Positions 11,317 to 21,818 of a DNA stretch of 64,000 nt are shown here, in pieces. Below the pieces are notes generated by a model. It did not search any database and had not been told where the DNA came from. It saw only the letters and a list, made by a program, of their open reading frames with translations. The position numbers were made by a program, and so were the translations under genes. Every line of letters begins with the position of its first letter. Within the stretch, counting starts at the first letter, position 1. The stretch comes from Prostheceraeus crozeri (taxonomy: Eukaryota; Platyhelminthes; Polycladida; Euryleptidae): positions 186,001-250,000 of the forward strand of contig CAJQUW010003055.1 in NCBI GenBank assembly GCA_907163375.1, written 5' to 3'.

Positions 11317-11684
11317 TGTAGCCAAGAAAAAATCCATTTTGTCTCAGAATCAATCAATTGATCAATATCGATTGATTATTGCTCACTCTGTATCTCTTGA
11401 TCTCCGGCAACGATTTGTTTTATTTTGCGCTTTTTCATCCTAGGAAATAATTCTAAAAATGAAACTTGCAACTTTTAGGGTAGGCACTTAGAGATAGTCA
11501 TCTTTTCAGAATCAATCAATTGATCAATATCGATTGATTATTGATCTTTCTGTATCTCTTGATCTCCGGCAACGATTTTTTTATTTTCCGATTTTTCATC
11601 TTAGACAGTGATTCTGTCAACGAATATATCAATATTTTGGATGGGCACTAAAAGCTGAATAAATGTTCATTCAGCCCCACCGTG
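11317..11684. repeat. Right terminal inverted repeat of the long-TIR transposon
   Basis: Complement of 8866-9233, including both internal copies of the duplicated block. It ends in CAGCCCCACCGTG directly before the repeated TTTC. Confidence 0.88.
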
Positions 11685-11769
11685 TTTCATTCCATCTTAT
11701 TTTCACAATAAACGATTCATCCATCGCGACTGGTTGTTCTGAGGGTTACGGGGAGCTAGAGATACAACA
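11685..11769 (+). repeat. 3' LTR of the Gypsy element, second segment
   Basis: Matches the last part of the 5' LTR, ends GATACAACA, and is followed by the GGTGT target duplicate at 11770-11774. Confidence 0.92.
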
Positions 11770-11774
11770 GGTGT

Positions 11775-12140
11775 AAACGAAGATGATGACGTAAGATTCT
11801 CCATACACTCGATTGTGATAATTCAATTTCATCAGAGATGCGACGAGTCGATGTTGCACCAAGAGGACTGTCAGTTTGATGATGTCGAAGAGTCAGATCC
11901 ACATCTTCAATGCAATTCTGAAGGACTGAAGGTCTTCCTGTGATAGGTCGGTCCATAACGGACCCAGTTTCATCAAACTTCAATTTTATCAACTTTTTGA
12001 TGGCATTGTAAGAAAATCAACATTTCTTAACATTATGCAAGCGGTTATAAGCTCGAATACAAGAAGTCACATTCTCACCATTCTGATGATAAAGTTTTAA
12101 CAGGTCTTTTCGCGTCTGAAAATCCATAGCGAATGATGCC
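11775..12140 (-). pseudogene. Mariner-type transposase, N-terminal DNA-binding part
   Basis: Resumes the transposase interrupted by the Gypsy element. On the minus strand a start near 12124 gives MDFQTRKDLLKLYHQNGENV, a typical first helix-turn-helix of insect/animal mariner proteins. A second HTH follows with PITGRPSVLQNC and RRISDEIELSQSSVWRIL. A frame change between about 11990 and 12020 separates the two helices. With 3421-4129 it makes one decayed gene of normal mariner size. Confidence 0.8.
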
Positions 12141-12152
12141 TGTGTCTTTGTT

Positions 12153-13608
12153 AACATCAGTTTTGTGTTCAAATGTTGGATATCTATGAACTTGAACATC
12201 AGTTTGTATGTTTAAATATTGGATATCTATTAACTTGAACATCAGTTTGTATGTTTAAATATTGGATATCTATTAACTTGAACATCAGTTTGTATGTTCA
12301 AATGTTGGATATCTATGAACTTGAACATCAGTTTTGTGTTCAAATGTTGGATATCTATGAACTTGAACATCAATTTGTATGTTAAAATGTTGGATATCTA
12401 TGAACTTGAACATCAATTTGTATGTTCAAATGTTGGATATCTATGAACTTGAACATCAGCTTGTATGTTCAAATATTGGATATCTATGAACTTGAACATC
12501 AGTTTGTATGTTAAAATGTTGGATATCTATGACCGTGAACATCAGTTTGTATGTTCAAATGTTGGATATCTATGACCTTGAACATCAGTTTGTATGTTCA
12601 AATGTTGGATATCTATGAACTTGAACATCAGTTTGTATGTTCAAATGTTGGATATCTATGAACTTGAACATCAGTTTGTATGTTCAAATGTTGGATATCT
12701 ATGAACTTGAACATCAGTTTTGTGTTCAAATGTTGGATATCTATGAACTTGAACATCAATTTGTATGTTAAAATGTTGGATATCTATGAACTTGAACATC
12801 AATTTGTATGTTCAAATGTTGGATATCTATGACCTTGAACATCAGTTTGTATGTTCAAATGTTGGATATCTATGAACTTGAACATCAGTTTGTATGTTCA
12901 AATGTTGGATATCTATGAACTTGAACATCAGTTTGTATGTTCAAATGTTGGATATCTATGAACTTGAACATCAATTTGTATGTTAAAATGTTGGATATCT
13001 ATGAACTTGAACATCAGTTTGTATGTTCAAATGTTGGATATCTATGAACTTGAACATCAGTTTGTATGTTCAAATGTTGGATATCTATGAACTTGAACAT
13101 CAGTTTGTATGTTTAAATATTGGATATCTATTAACTTGAACATCAGTTTGTATGTTTAAATATTGGATATCTATGAACTTGAACATCAGTTTGTATGTTC
13201 AAATGTTGGATATCTATGAACTTGAACATCAGTTTTGTGTTCAAATGTTGGATATCTATGAACTTGAACATCAATTTGTATGTTAAAATGTTGGATATCT
13301 ATGACCTTGAACATCAGTTTGTATGTTCAAATGTTGGATATCTATGAACTTGAACATCAGCTTGTATGTTCAAATATTGGATATCTATGAACTTGAACAT
13401 CAGTTTTATATGTTAAAATGTTGGATATCTAAGACCGTGAACATCAGTTTGTATGTTCAAATGTTGGATATCTATGACCTTGAACATCAGTTTGTATGTT
13501 CAAATGTTGGATATCTATGAACTTGAACATCAGTTTGTATGTTCAAATGTTGGATATCTATGAACTTGAACATCAGTTTGTATGTTCAAATGTTGGATAT
13601 CTATGAAC
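12153..13608. repeat. 43-bp minisatellite array, about 34 units
   Basis: Unit of 43 bp (AACATCAGTTTGTATGTTCA AATGTTGGATATCTATGAAC TTG); a 42-bp variant has CAGTTTTGTGTTC. About 34 units, mostly over 90% alike. Variant units recur in a fixed order: the 12-unit block at 12198-12711 is repeated in the same variant order at about 13098-13611, some 900 bp downstream. The array lies between the mariner transposase start (12124) and its terminal repeat (13867), so it expanded inside the transposon's 5' flank. The 43-base period is not a multiple of three, so open frames in it are not genes. Confidence 0.95.
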
Positions 13609-13829
13609 TAGATACTTATGCACTGAGTCAGCAAACAGAGATTGCAAGTACGATGCAGTGGATAATTCGAGCAACTATAAAGCATATAAATGATAGCGAA
13701 AACTTCTGAAATATTGAGCAACGGAATGAATTAGTGTGCTAATGTAACAAATAGATTATCAAATTCCATTCCTTTGAAAACTTAAAGAAGAAAAAATTAG
13801 GTTGATATCTTAAATAATCACTGAGATAT

Positions 13830-13867
13830 CGCCGTTCACTTTTTGCACCGACTTTTGAATCACCCTG
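13830..13867 (-). repeat. Mariner 5' terminal inverted repeat
   Basis: Complement reads CAGGGTGATTCAAAAGTCGG, the classic mariner/IS630 terminus, followed outward by TA (13868-13869), the usual target. It is in the right place and orientation to be the 5' end of the transposase at 3421-12140. Confidence 0.82.
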
Positions 13868-13869
13868 TA

Positions 13870-14160
13870 CTTACTTTGCTTGAAGCCCTTTACAATCAAA
13901 GCATCTTTAATTTAGTAAATGGTTGTACTGGTGAAGTTTTACTATCATTTATATCTTAGTTTACTTGAGCACCGTTCGCTTTTCGTATTGTATATATCCT
14001 TACTTTCTGGTGGATGCTTCTAAATAAGTTACAGAGCCACTGAACAACAATAAAAATTTTATTTCAACCTTTATTTTATTTATCTGCCAAATGTGTACTT
14101 ATTATTGACAGAACTTCATTAAAGTGAGATAAAATTTAGGTGATCCACTTTTAGAGTAAC
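13870..14160. other. Spacer without recognised feature
   Basis: AT-rich, no coding potential seen. Confidence 0.4.
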
Positions 14161-14162
14161 TA

Positions 14163-14625
14163 CACTAGGTGACATGCCACGCTCAATCACGCGTAAACTA
14201 CGCGATATTGCACATGACCCTAAACATCCGTGGCTATGCGGGACATTGCTGCAACATCTGTTATATAAGTTAGTATATTTAGCAGTTCTGTTATATAGAC
14301 TTTGCGTCTCATGTGTCTGCATGTATCAGAGGCTACACAATGTGATAGGACCTCAATTCATGCTCAGGGAAGACAGAACATGCTTAGCGGTTCATCCGTG
14401 GTTCAATCGGCAACACAGACAACCGTAGACGACGCTCAAACTATAAACGCTCGCCCGCGCGTATTCATAACAATTCCCCTTGTTTTAACAGCATCAGATC
14501 ACGTGATTTCTGACTTATAGTGCAGCGCGTATGTACGCACGTAGAAGAATAGAATGTCTTTAACCACGGATGTTTGTGGTGTACCGTAATTACACGTGAA
14601 TAACGCGTGGCAATGTCACCTAGTG
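14163..14625 (+). mobile_element. MITE family 1, copy A
   Basis: 463 bp flanked by TA (14161-14162, 14626-14627). Termini CACTAGGTGACAT and its complement. Internally GC-richer than its surroundings with many CGCG words. No transposase. TA duplication and short CACTAGG ends point to a non-autonomous Tc1/mariner-type element. ORFs inside it are not conserved in frame between copies. Confidence 0.82.
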
Positions 14626-14774
14626 TATGAGTCCATGACATTGTGCATAATGTAGAAATCATAGCATGGCATAACGCATATGGAGCAATGAGCTCTTCAA
14701 ACTTGTCATCATCCTTTCATTTCACTGACTGTCGCTGTACAACGTCAATCAAAATTTATCGAGCGCCGTTATTA

Positions 14775-15227
14775 CACTAGGTGACATGCCACGCGTAATT
14801 ACGGAGCACCACAAACATCCGTGGTTAAAGATATTCTATTCTTCTACGCGCGTACATACGCGCTGCACTAAGAGTCAGAAATCACATGATCTGATGCTGT
14901 TAAAACATGGGGAATTGTTTATGAATACGCGCGGGCGAGCGTTTATAGTTTACGAGTCCTCTAAGGTTGTCTGCGTTGCCGCTTGAACCACCGATGAACC
15001 GCTAAACATCTTCTGTCTTCCCTGAGCATGAAATTGAGGTCCTATCACATTGTGTAGCCTCTGATACATGCAGAGACATGAGACGCAAAGTCTTTATAAC
15101 AGGACTGCCAACTATACTAACTTGTTGCAGCAATGTCCCGCATAGCCACGGATGTTTAGGGTCATGTGTAATTACGCGTAGCTTACGAGTGAATTACGCG
15201 TGATTGAGCGTGGCATGTCACCTGGTG
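14775..15227 (-). mobile_element. MITE family 1, copy B (inverted)
   Basis: 453 bp, flanked by TA on both sides, same family as copy A but in the opposite orientation and only 147 bp away. The two copies could fold into a large hairpin. They share the CACTAGGTGACAT ends and the segment around TCCGTGGTTAAAGA. Confidence 0.82.
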
Positions 15228-15249
15228 TAGCTTATCTTATTACTCAGGA

Positions 15250-16220
15250 TTAACTGTGTTGTGTGCTAGGCAGTTTGTCTTCTTGCTTTATTATGCATTT
15301 ATTATGCATTTTATTGTTTTGTGAGAGCAATCTCCATTCCATTGTTAGAGCAATAACTTTTCCGCGGCATGCATTTCAAGTTCCAATGTCATACAAAAGT
15401 CCAGCTTGCCAGCTATCTACGGTACATGACTGACAACAGACATGTCATGCCATCAGACAATGGATGGCCAAACAATTGGTAGCTGACCGTGAGCGAATCT
15501 TCACAGATGTATTTAACGCGGCATGAACAACGCCCGCTCACGCATTCTGGTCTCTCCAAGCGAAGTTGTCGGCGAGAGCCGTTGACGGTGTTTCAGCCTA
15601 TCTTCTATGTGCGAACTATCATCGAACTGCTGCGGACGTGATCACCACGGCTTGTGGTCCAGGAAGAATCTGGAGACTCTGTTGGTGCTGTGACTGTCTT
15701 ATAACTGTGAACGTACCATCTGTCCTTGTAAGGACTGTTTGCACCATTTATTTTCACAATATAATTTATCCACATTTTTCATTTACATTTCTCAATCATA
15801 TGTTTTGGGAATATTAAGAAAATAATAACCCGTAACATATTTGGCGACCACGCCAGGACCCAGCTTTGTTTTCACTGACGCACAGCTCGCCTGAGAGCCG
15901 TCGGTTCTTCGAACTACCACTTCTTCCCAGTTAAGGTTCTGAACTTTTTCTTTTTTCGCTTCCTCGGTCCACTCTTTTTAAGTTAAGTCTTAATAACTGT
16001 AGGCCTAAGCATAATGCTAAAACTAACCGTGGGCAAGTTTTGAGCTATATATTTCTCGATTTTTTTCGCGTTTTTTGATCTTCCTAAATAAAATAAAATT
16101 TTCTCGGGTTATTTAATAAGGATTGTTAGGAATTAGCTAAGAACGTAAGAAATGGACTTCGATGCTAAAGAATTCCTTAAACAATTCAATGAAGCACATT
16201 ACACAATGCTTCCAAAATTC
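15250..16220 (+). mobile_element. 5' part of a second LTR retrotransposon (fossil)
   Basis: An LTR-like stretch of about 590 bp ends GTAACA at 15837 and is followed by TTGGCGACCACGCCAGGAC, a typical primer-binding site and leader of Gypsy-type elements. After a leader of about 300 bp, MDFDAKEFLKQFNEA at 16152 looks like the start of a Gag protein; recognisable similarity stops near 16220. The left LTR edge is uncertain (about 15236-15260). No partner LTR is in the window, so it is an incomplete, broken fossil. Confidence 0.6.
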
Positions 16221-17140
16221 ATACTGACAAGAATATAGGATTCTGGAAAGGATTTGAACTGCATGTAAATGTGCATGCAGCATGCTGTAAGCTACCAGTA
16301 ATCAGTTTTCAAATGTCTAACCCTCAGAGACCTGAGGGGGGTTCACTGGACCTTTTCTATTTTACATTTTCAATTGAGGATATATCAACCGCTCATGCCC
16401 ATGCAACATCATTTTTGACAGTGAATCTACATGTATTGTTTCATTTCAATTGAATCGGTAGAAATATGCCAGATAGGCCAAGGGGGTCCACAGGGCCAAT
16501 TGTACTCGTAGAATAGATTAGTTTTGGAAAATAACTTTTCTACAGGATGTACAACATTTCTTACTTCACTCACAACTCCATTACTGATAATCAAATCATA
16601 ACACTGTTGATGTCACAAACTTATGTATTATGTGAATCACACTTTCATATGAGAAGAATCATCACTCTCATGGATGATCGAGGCATCTTCTTCATCAAGG
16701 CATCGTTGCTGATATCTCATTGTATTGTTGTGATGTATAAAAAGGGAAAGAAGGCATGCAGTTCATTGAAGAGCGATTTGACTTCAAAAACAATTCATCG
16801 TCAATGGTTCCAACACAATATGCTATTGTGCAAGCTGCAGATGACTGAACAATGGCCACAAATGATGCATGATACAGGCCGGAGCGAATACAATCATGAC
16901 ACTAGCCCCCCAGCCCGACTAAAGTCGAAAACGGCGGTCAAAGGGCTATACATACAGGTGATATGCATACTGCTTACAGGTGATAGTAGTCAACTCAGGT
17001 AAGTGTGCAATATGTACATATAATTGTGATTGAAATCCTGCAATCTGCATCACAAAGAATAAAGCAAATCACATTTCTCAAATTTTGCACTCATGAATTT
17101 CTTGTGAATGAAATGTGTGTCATTTAAGTTTAATAAATTT
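16221..17140. other. Stretch without recognised gene
   Basis: A 151-codon plus-strand frame at 16547-17002 has no domain I recognise and an unconvincing composition; I do not call it a gene. No repeats identified. Confidence 0.35.
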
Positions 17141-17143
17141 GTG

Positions 17144-18136
17144 CTATTTTAATATTTTTTTCCAACTTTGAGGATTCATGAAAAAGAATATCAAAATATT
17201 CCACAGTCCACCTGATACAACCACAGCCAGTGATTCACCATCGCTGAGACCTATGTCATATTGAACGCTTCTGAGACTAAGAGGTATCATAAGAGCTGTA
17301 TTAACAGCAATAAGAAATATTTGCTTTATTACAAGCTTCAAGACTTTTGCCTGCCTTGATTTGTTCACTTTGGTGTCTCTGAATTGGAAAAGTGCTCTAA
17401 CTGCCAGACAAGCTATGCCAAAATTCAGAAGAAAAATAGCAATCATGATCAAAGCTGAAGTGATCAATGCGAAAGAAATATAATCTGATGATATGACAGC
17501 TATAATATGGCAGTTGTCTGTGGGTACGTTAATGGGTCGTCCATACCTCACTACTGGAAAACATAAGCAGCAAAGGAACGAAATGAATAATGCACCTAGA
17601 TTGCACTTCCTAAGCCTAGAATCCGTAACAAATAATTTGTATTTAAGAGGAAATGAGATAGCTATGAAGCTGTCAACCGAAAGACTCAAAACAGACAACT
17701 GCATTACATTTGATCCAAATGCCATTAAGGAAAACGATAAGACGCAAAATAATTTTACAAGTGGAAAGATCATTCGATAAAGCGTTAGATACAATGCTGC
17801 TAAGGTCATAATTGAATTTGAAATGGACAAATACAGAGTTTGCTTAAAATTTCGTGCCCGATGTAATTTCTTGAAAAACATTATGACAATACATGCAAAG
17901 TTGGATGACAAAGTTAAACCGCACGATACAAGGACGAGAAGGTTGCTTGGAAGCGGTCCACGGCATATCTTCGTAGTCGGTGTGAAACCAAAATTGAAGT
18001 AAACTGTTTCGTAGAGTCCACATTGGTAGTACAAGCTGAAGTAATCTTGGTTGAGCTGATCGTACACTAAAAAAGAGAATATCAGAGAATAAAATATCAA
18101 TAATATTAAACCAAATGTACAGTGTTGCCCACCCAA
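17144..18136 (-). CDS. Seven-transmembrane receptor, class A (rhodopsin)-like
   Basis: 330 residues, uninterrupted. Seven hydrophobic segments at about residues 62-88, 98-120, 125-152, 178-198, 215-248, 263-290 and 300-320. Class A marks: Cys131 at the start of TM3 and Cys209 in loop 2 (likely disulfide), SVDSFIAISFPLKY after TM3 in the place of the DRY motif (first residue Asp kept, Arg replaced by Ser), and NPQSW at the end of TM7 in the place of NPxxY. The C-terminal tail is very short. Residues 8-24 are hydrophobic and may be a signal peptide or an eighth segment. An alternative 5' boundary exists: TTCTCTTTTTTAG just before the VYDQLNQ codons (about 18069) is a good splice acceptor, so the first 22 residues could be intron. 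Plasma-membrane receptor; ligand unknown. It is a host gene in an otherwise repeat-filled region, and its lack of damage argues it is functional. Confidence 0.88.
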   Translation of the reverse strand: MGGQHCTFGLILLIFYSLIFSFLVYDQLNQDYFSLYYQCGLYETVYFNFGFTPTTKICRGPLPSNLLVLVSCGLTLSSNFACIVIMFFKKLHRARNFKQTLYLSISNSIMTLAALYLTLYRMIFPLVKLFCVLSFSLMAFGSNVMQLSVLSLSVDSFIAISFPLKYKLFVTDSRLRKCNLGALFISFLCCLCFPVVRYGRPINVPTDNCHIIAVISSDYISFALITSALIMIAIFLLNFGIACLAVRALFQFRDTKVNKSRQAKVLKLVIKQIFLIAVNTALMIPLSLRSVQYDIGLSDGESLAVVVSGGLWNILIFFFMNPQSWKKILK

Positions 18137-18139
18137 TCA

Positions 18140-18745
18140 AATATGTAAAAATGTACGATTATCCATACACTGTGAACACTAGGGCACAAATTTTCGCTTG
18201 AATTAGACACAAAATTTAGGCATCAATTCAAACCAACACAAGTTCACACGAAGTTCATAGTGCCGAGTTCGTGCACGCTGATTTTTCCTTCGATTTCGTT
18301 GGATAAGCAAATATTTGGTTTGGTGCCTATTAGTGCCTAGTGGCACTAACTGGCATGAAATGTCGGCTTCGAGCCTAAGTTAGTGCCCTACAGTTGACAG
18401 TGTAGAGTATGTATATAGTAGAAAGAAGGTCGACAAAAATATATGTACGAGTATGTTGTTAACCGTCAGCTACGAAGTGAAATAAATTTCGCTGCGAAAC
18501 CAAATCATCAAAAAACTTAACATTTCTTCCCAAATGAAGATTGTTTGGCATTTCTGGCTATCAGACAGTGTTCAATTGATAGCGGCCGCTTGGGTGAGAT
18601 CCGAAGGTCTGGTAGGTAATTTGATGCCAAACCTTAATGCCACTTTGAATCACTTTGAATTGTATTGGTTACTATCTAATTTCTATTGTCTTCATTTCGC
18701 AGCAATTGCCTCTGACACACCCGTCAGGAAGCCGGTTAAGAAGTG
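18140..18745. other. Region upstream of the receptor gene
   Basis: No gene seen. It would hold the promoter or a 5' exon of the 7TM receptor. Short internal repetition of TAGTGCC words around 18320-18390. Confidence 0.35.
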
Positions 18746-19204
18746 AAAAAGTGCAGCCAAAAGTAGTGGAATGTTTCGATACTGCTTGCCTGGTGGTGTT
18801 TGAGAATGTATATCTTTAAAATCTTCTATGCCCTTATTTCCAGAAAATCATAGATATCGAAATTTCATAGCAATTATTCTATTTTTCTCCAGAAATCAAT
18901 ACTTGATTGGATTCTGTGGGCAGTGTAAAAAGTGCAGCCATACATGTAGGTAACAGCAGACATTAGCTACGCCTGCTTAGAGGTATTTGAAAATGCATAC
19001 CCTAGGATGCTGCTATGCCCTTCTTGCCACATAATCATGAACATCGAAATTTCATAATATGCATTCTATGTTTCTTCTGAAATCAACATTTTATTGGATT
19101 GTGTGGGCAACATAAAAAGTGCAGCCATAGGAAATGAAATGTATTGTCGATGCCTGCTCAGAGGAATCTCAAAATGTATATCCTTAAAACCTTCTATGCC
19201 TTCT

Positions 19205-21777
19205 TTAGATACCGAGAAGATACCGAGAAAATAGCTGATATAGCAGAAGAACTGGAGTTGGATGACTATGAAATAAAAGTTGTATACAGAATTGGCAGAA
19301 ATCTACAGAGACCAAGACTTATGCGTGTTGTTTTCGGAGACATTTCGCATAAACGTTCTTTTCTCAGGAGAGCGAAACAGTTGCGAGGTTCAAATACATT
19401 CGGACAATGTTATATCAATCCTGATCTGACTTTCCGTCAAAGAGCAAAGAGAAAGGAATTGATGGATGAAATGAAGAGACAACGACAAAATGGCTTTGAT
19501 TTCGTTATAAGAAGAGGTAAACTTATTCCACGAGATGTTTCAAATATACATCAACATTTTCTTTCACTTCTTATACCGAAACGGTTTCACTGCATAAACC
19601 TGACTCTTTTTTACCATCCATCATTATCTCAAATGTAAGATCTCTACCTAACAAAATTGATGAACTCAGTGTATTTTCGTCCACTTTTGCTCCCGACATA
19701 CTCGTTCTTACAGAGTCTTGGCTGCACGGCGGCATCGCTGACTTTCAGATTTCTCTGTCTGGGTATTCGACTCCATTTCGAGCAGACCGAGATGATGGCC
19801 GTGTTGGTGGAGGTGTCTGCTGATGCACTCGCAGTAATCTAAAATGTGAAAAGCTGAATTCCCTATCCGTCATGGAGTGTCTGTGTCTCCGATTTCCTAT
19901 CCAAAAGTTAATTTTGATCGCTGTTTATATTCCACCAAACCTTGGTTCGCTCAATAATAAAGAGATAATCAATTTTTCCTAAATTGTTTGGATAACATCC
20001 TTGACAGTTCCCCTCTTGAATTTAATTTACTCATCTGTGGTGATTTCAACAATCTGGCGATGGTAGAGATTGAAAATACTTTCAGCTTCTCACAGATCGT
20101 GAATTTTCCTACTAAACAGAACTCTCAGCTCGATAAAGTGTACGTCGACGACTTTCTTAAATGTTTTTCCAGGTCCAGCTTTCTGTAAATCGGATCATTT
20201 ATCCATTATCATGAAGCCAGGTAACTCACAGAAATGCATGTCACAGAAGATTTGTAAGGTCTACGATTACAGAGAAAGCAACATGACTAGAATATCATAA
20301 TTGATAAGTTAAGTACCGTGGCATAAGTGGTATCATACAAATGATGATTCAAATTCAAAGTTGTCACACTTTTATGAGAAAATTGAAAATATTGTTGCTA
20401 CGATTCCGTATAACTATGTGAAGATGAAGGCTGATGACAAACCGTGGATGACTCCGGTGCTTAAACATTTGATCAATTGCAAACATCAAGCTTTCAGATC
20501 AAGAAACTTCCCACTATTCAATCATTACAAGAAAAAACTAGATTGGGAGATAAAAAATGAAAAAAACAACTCAGTGACATCGGTTTGTTCTGCAATGTCC
20601 GGACTCGATATCAAGAAAAGTTGTGGTAATGATGTTATTCCTCTGAGAGTATATCGTGATTGTGCAGAAGCTATTGCTGGACCAGTTGCTCACATTTTTC
20701 CATTATCTATTCAATTTGGCATTATCCCAGAAAAATGGAAAACATCAGATATTGTGCCTGTCCCAAAATCGAGAGACATTGACGTTTACAACATTCGTCC
20801 TATCTCCCTTTTACCCCCACCCCTCCCCTATCTCCCTAAAACCGATTACCTCAGGTGTACCACAAGGTTTTGTTATTGTCCCTTACCTCCTCTCAAGTCA
20901 CATGGGCACTCTTAAACCCAAACTTCTTGAATCGAGCATTTTCAAGTACGCAGATGATGTAGTTATTGCTATACCGATTATAAAGGATACTGACATGAAT
21001 TCTTCAATTCATTTAGAAATTGAACATATTATGGAGAACTGGTGTCATCATAATGGCCTACGTTTAAACACAAATAAAACAAAAGTGATGCTGATACAAG
21101 GACGTAGAAATTAGGCAGCGCTTCAGAGCAATTTTTCACTTGTGTCGGAAATGAAGATACTTGGGATGATATTTCACGAAACGTTAGCTTGAGATAATCA
21201 TGTTAAGTACATGCAAACTCGCATCTCGTAGAATCTTTCTGTTGAAACAGCTTCTCTTAATGGGTGCAACAAAAGACGACCTCGTCAAAGTTTATAAGTC
21301 ACATATTCAGAGTATACTCGAATACAATTGTCATCTACTCGTTGAGTTGAATTCAAAGTACTCAAACCGAATGGAACTCATCCGTAAAAGATGCCACCGG
21401 ATAATTTGTGACTTTGAATGCAAGAGCAGCATCTTGCCTACTCTAGAGGACAGACGTCAGAACCTCGCAATGAAGACTTTTCACCAGATGTTGAATCCGT
21501 GTCATCAGCTTCATGATATAGTACCGAAGCCTCTACCGAACTCCAAACATTTAGTTGTTCCTTATTGTTCTACTGTCCGGCGTTCATCCACATTTATACC
21601 ATACTGTACATCGATGTATAACAGCATAATGTTCTGAAACACATCAGACAATTTCTGTTGTTATCATTATTTTCTCTTTATGACTTTCATTCATATGATC
21701 TTTCCTTAAAACCATGATTTGTAACTCTATCTTAGTCGACACTCTCTATATTGTTTACTATTGCGAAGAAAATAAAC

Positions 21778-21812
<35 letters not shown>
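19205..21812 (+). mobile_element. CR1-like LINE, decayed
   Basis: Order: ORF1-type C-terminal domain at about 19205-19545 (RPRLMRVVFGD, YINPDLTFRQRAKRKEL, FDFVIRRGKLI), an RNA-binding chaperone part; APE endonuclease at about 19615-20200 (SNVRSLPNKIDEL, LTESWLHG, LLICGDFNN, DHLSIIM); reverse transcriptase at about 20360-21110 (NDVIPLRVYRDC, VYNIRPISLLP, SGVPQG, FKYADD, the last being the catalytic motif); C-terminal part to 21637 (RMELIRKRCHRIICDF). Frames change several times. Catalytic motif A is missing: the text runs from RPISLLP through a C-rich stretch of about 30 bases straight to GVPQG, an internal deletion. A (TA)n tail at 21779-21812 closes the element, as in CR1-type LINEs with microsatellite ends. 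Confidence 0.85.

Positions 21813-21814
<2 letters not shown>
21779..21814. repeat. (TA)n microsatellite
   Basis: About 17 TA units, at the 3' end of the CR1-like LINE and probably its tail. Confidence 0.9.

Positions 21815-21818
<4 letters not shown>

Larger units (their letters stand above)
8866..11684 (-). mobile_element. Long-TIR DNA transposon inserted in the Gypsy 3' LTR
   Basis: 2819 bp with terminal inverted repeats of about 365 bp (8866-9233 and 11317-11684). The ends are CAC(G)TTGGGGCTGAAT and the complement of CACGGTGGGGCTGAAT. Flanking TTTC is duplicated (8862-8865, 11685-11688), giving a 4-bp target duplication; a 5-bp GTTTC reading is possible if the outermost base is excluded. 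Each arm contains a block of about 70 bp twice (AGATCAAGAGATACAGAGTG ... ATCGATATTGATCAA). Coding remnants on the minus strand span 9393-10930. CAC termini with a 4-bp duplication recall the Chapaev group of the CMC superfamily, but that is inference; I do not recognise the protein with certainty. Confidence 0.85.
4130..11769 (+). mobile_element. Gypsy (Ty3) LTR retrotransposon fossil, nested
   Basis: Complete outline: 5' LTR 4130-4414, coding region about 4442-8564, 3' LTR beginning at 8660 and ending at 11769. The target duplication GGTGT lies at 4125-4129 and 11770-11774. LTRs start TGTTGAG and end ACA. The 3' LTR is split by a long-TIR DNA transposon (8866-11684). Ignoring that insertion the two LTRs are about 98% alike (my count by eye), so the insertion is fairly recent but not fresh. 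The coding part is broken, about three to four breaks. The element inserted into a mariner-type transposase gene. Confidence 0.93.

Noticed and set aside
8866-11684. hAT or piggyBac assignment
   Set aside because: Target duplication is 4 bp (TTTC), not 8 bp or TTAA, and the protein lacks the marks of either family.
13323-13520. 65-codon open frame in the 43-bp array
   Set aside because: It is a by-product of the tandem repeat; a 43-base period changes frame each unit and the frame is not kept across the array.
12153-13608. CRISPR-like array
   Set aside because: Units are contiguous and alike over the full 43 bp, with no unique spacers; the genome is eukaryotic.
14174-14520. Open frames within MITE family 1
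   Set aside because: The three copies do not share an intact frame; the high CG content explains the chance ORFs.
16547-17002. 151-codon plus-strand ORF as a gene
   Set aside because: No domain, no signal, no splice context and weak composition; kept only as unassigned sequence.
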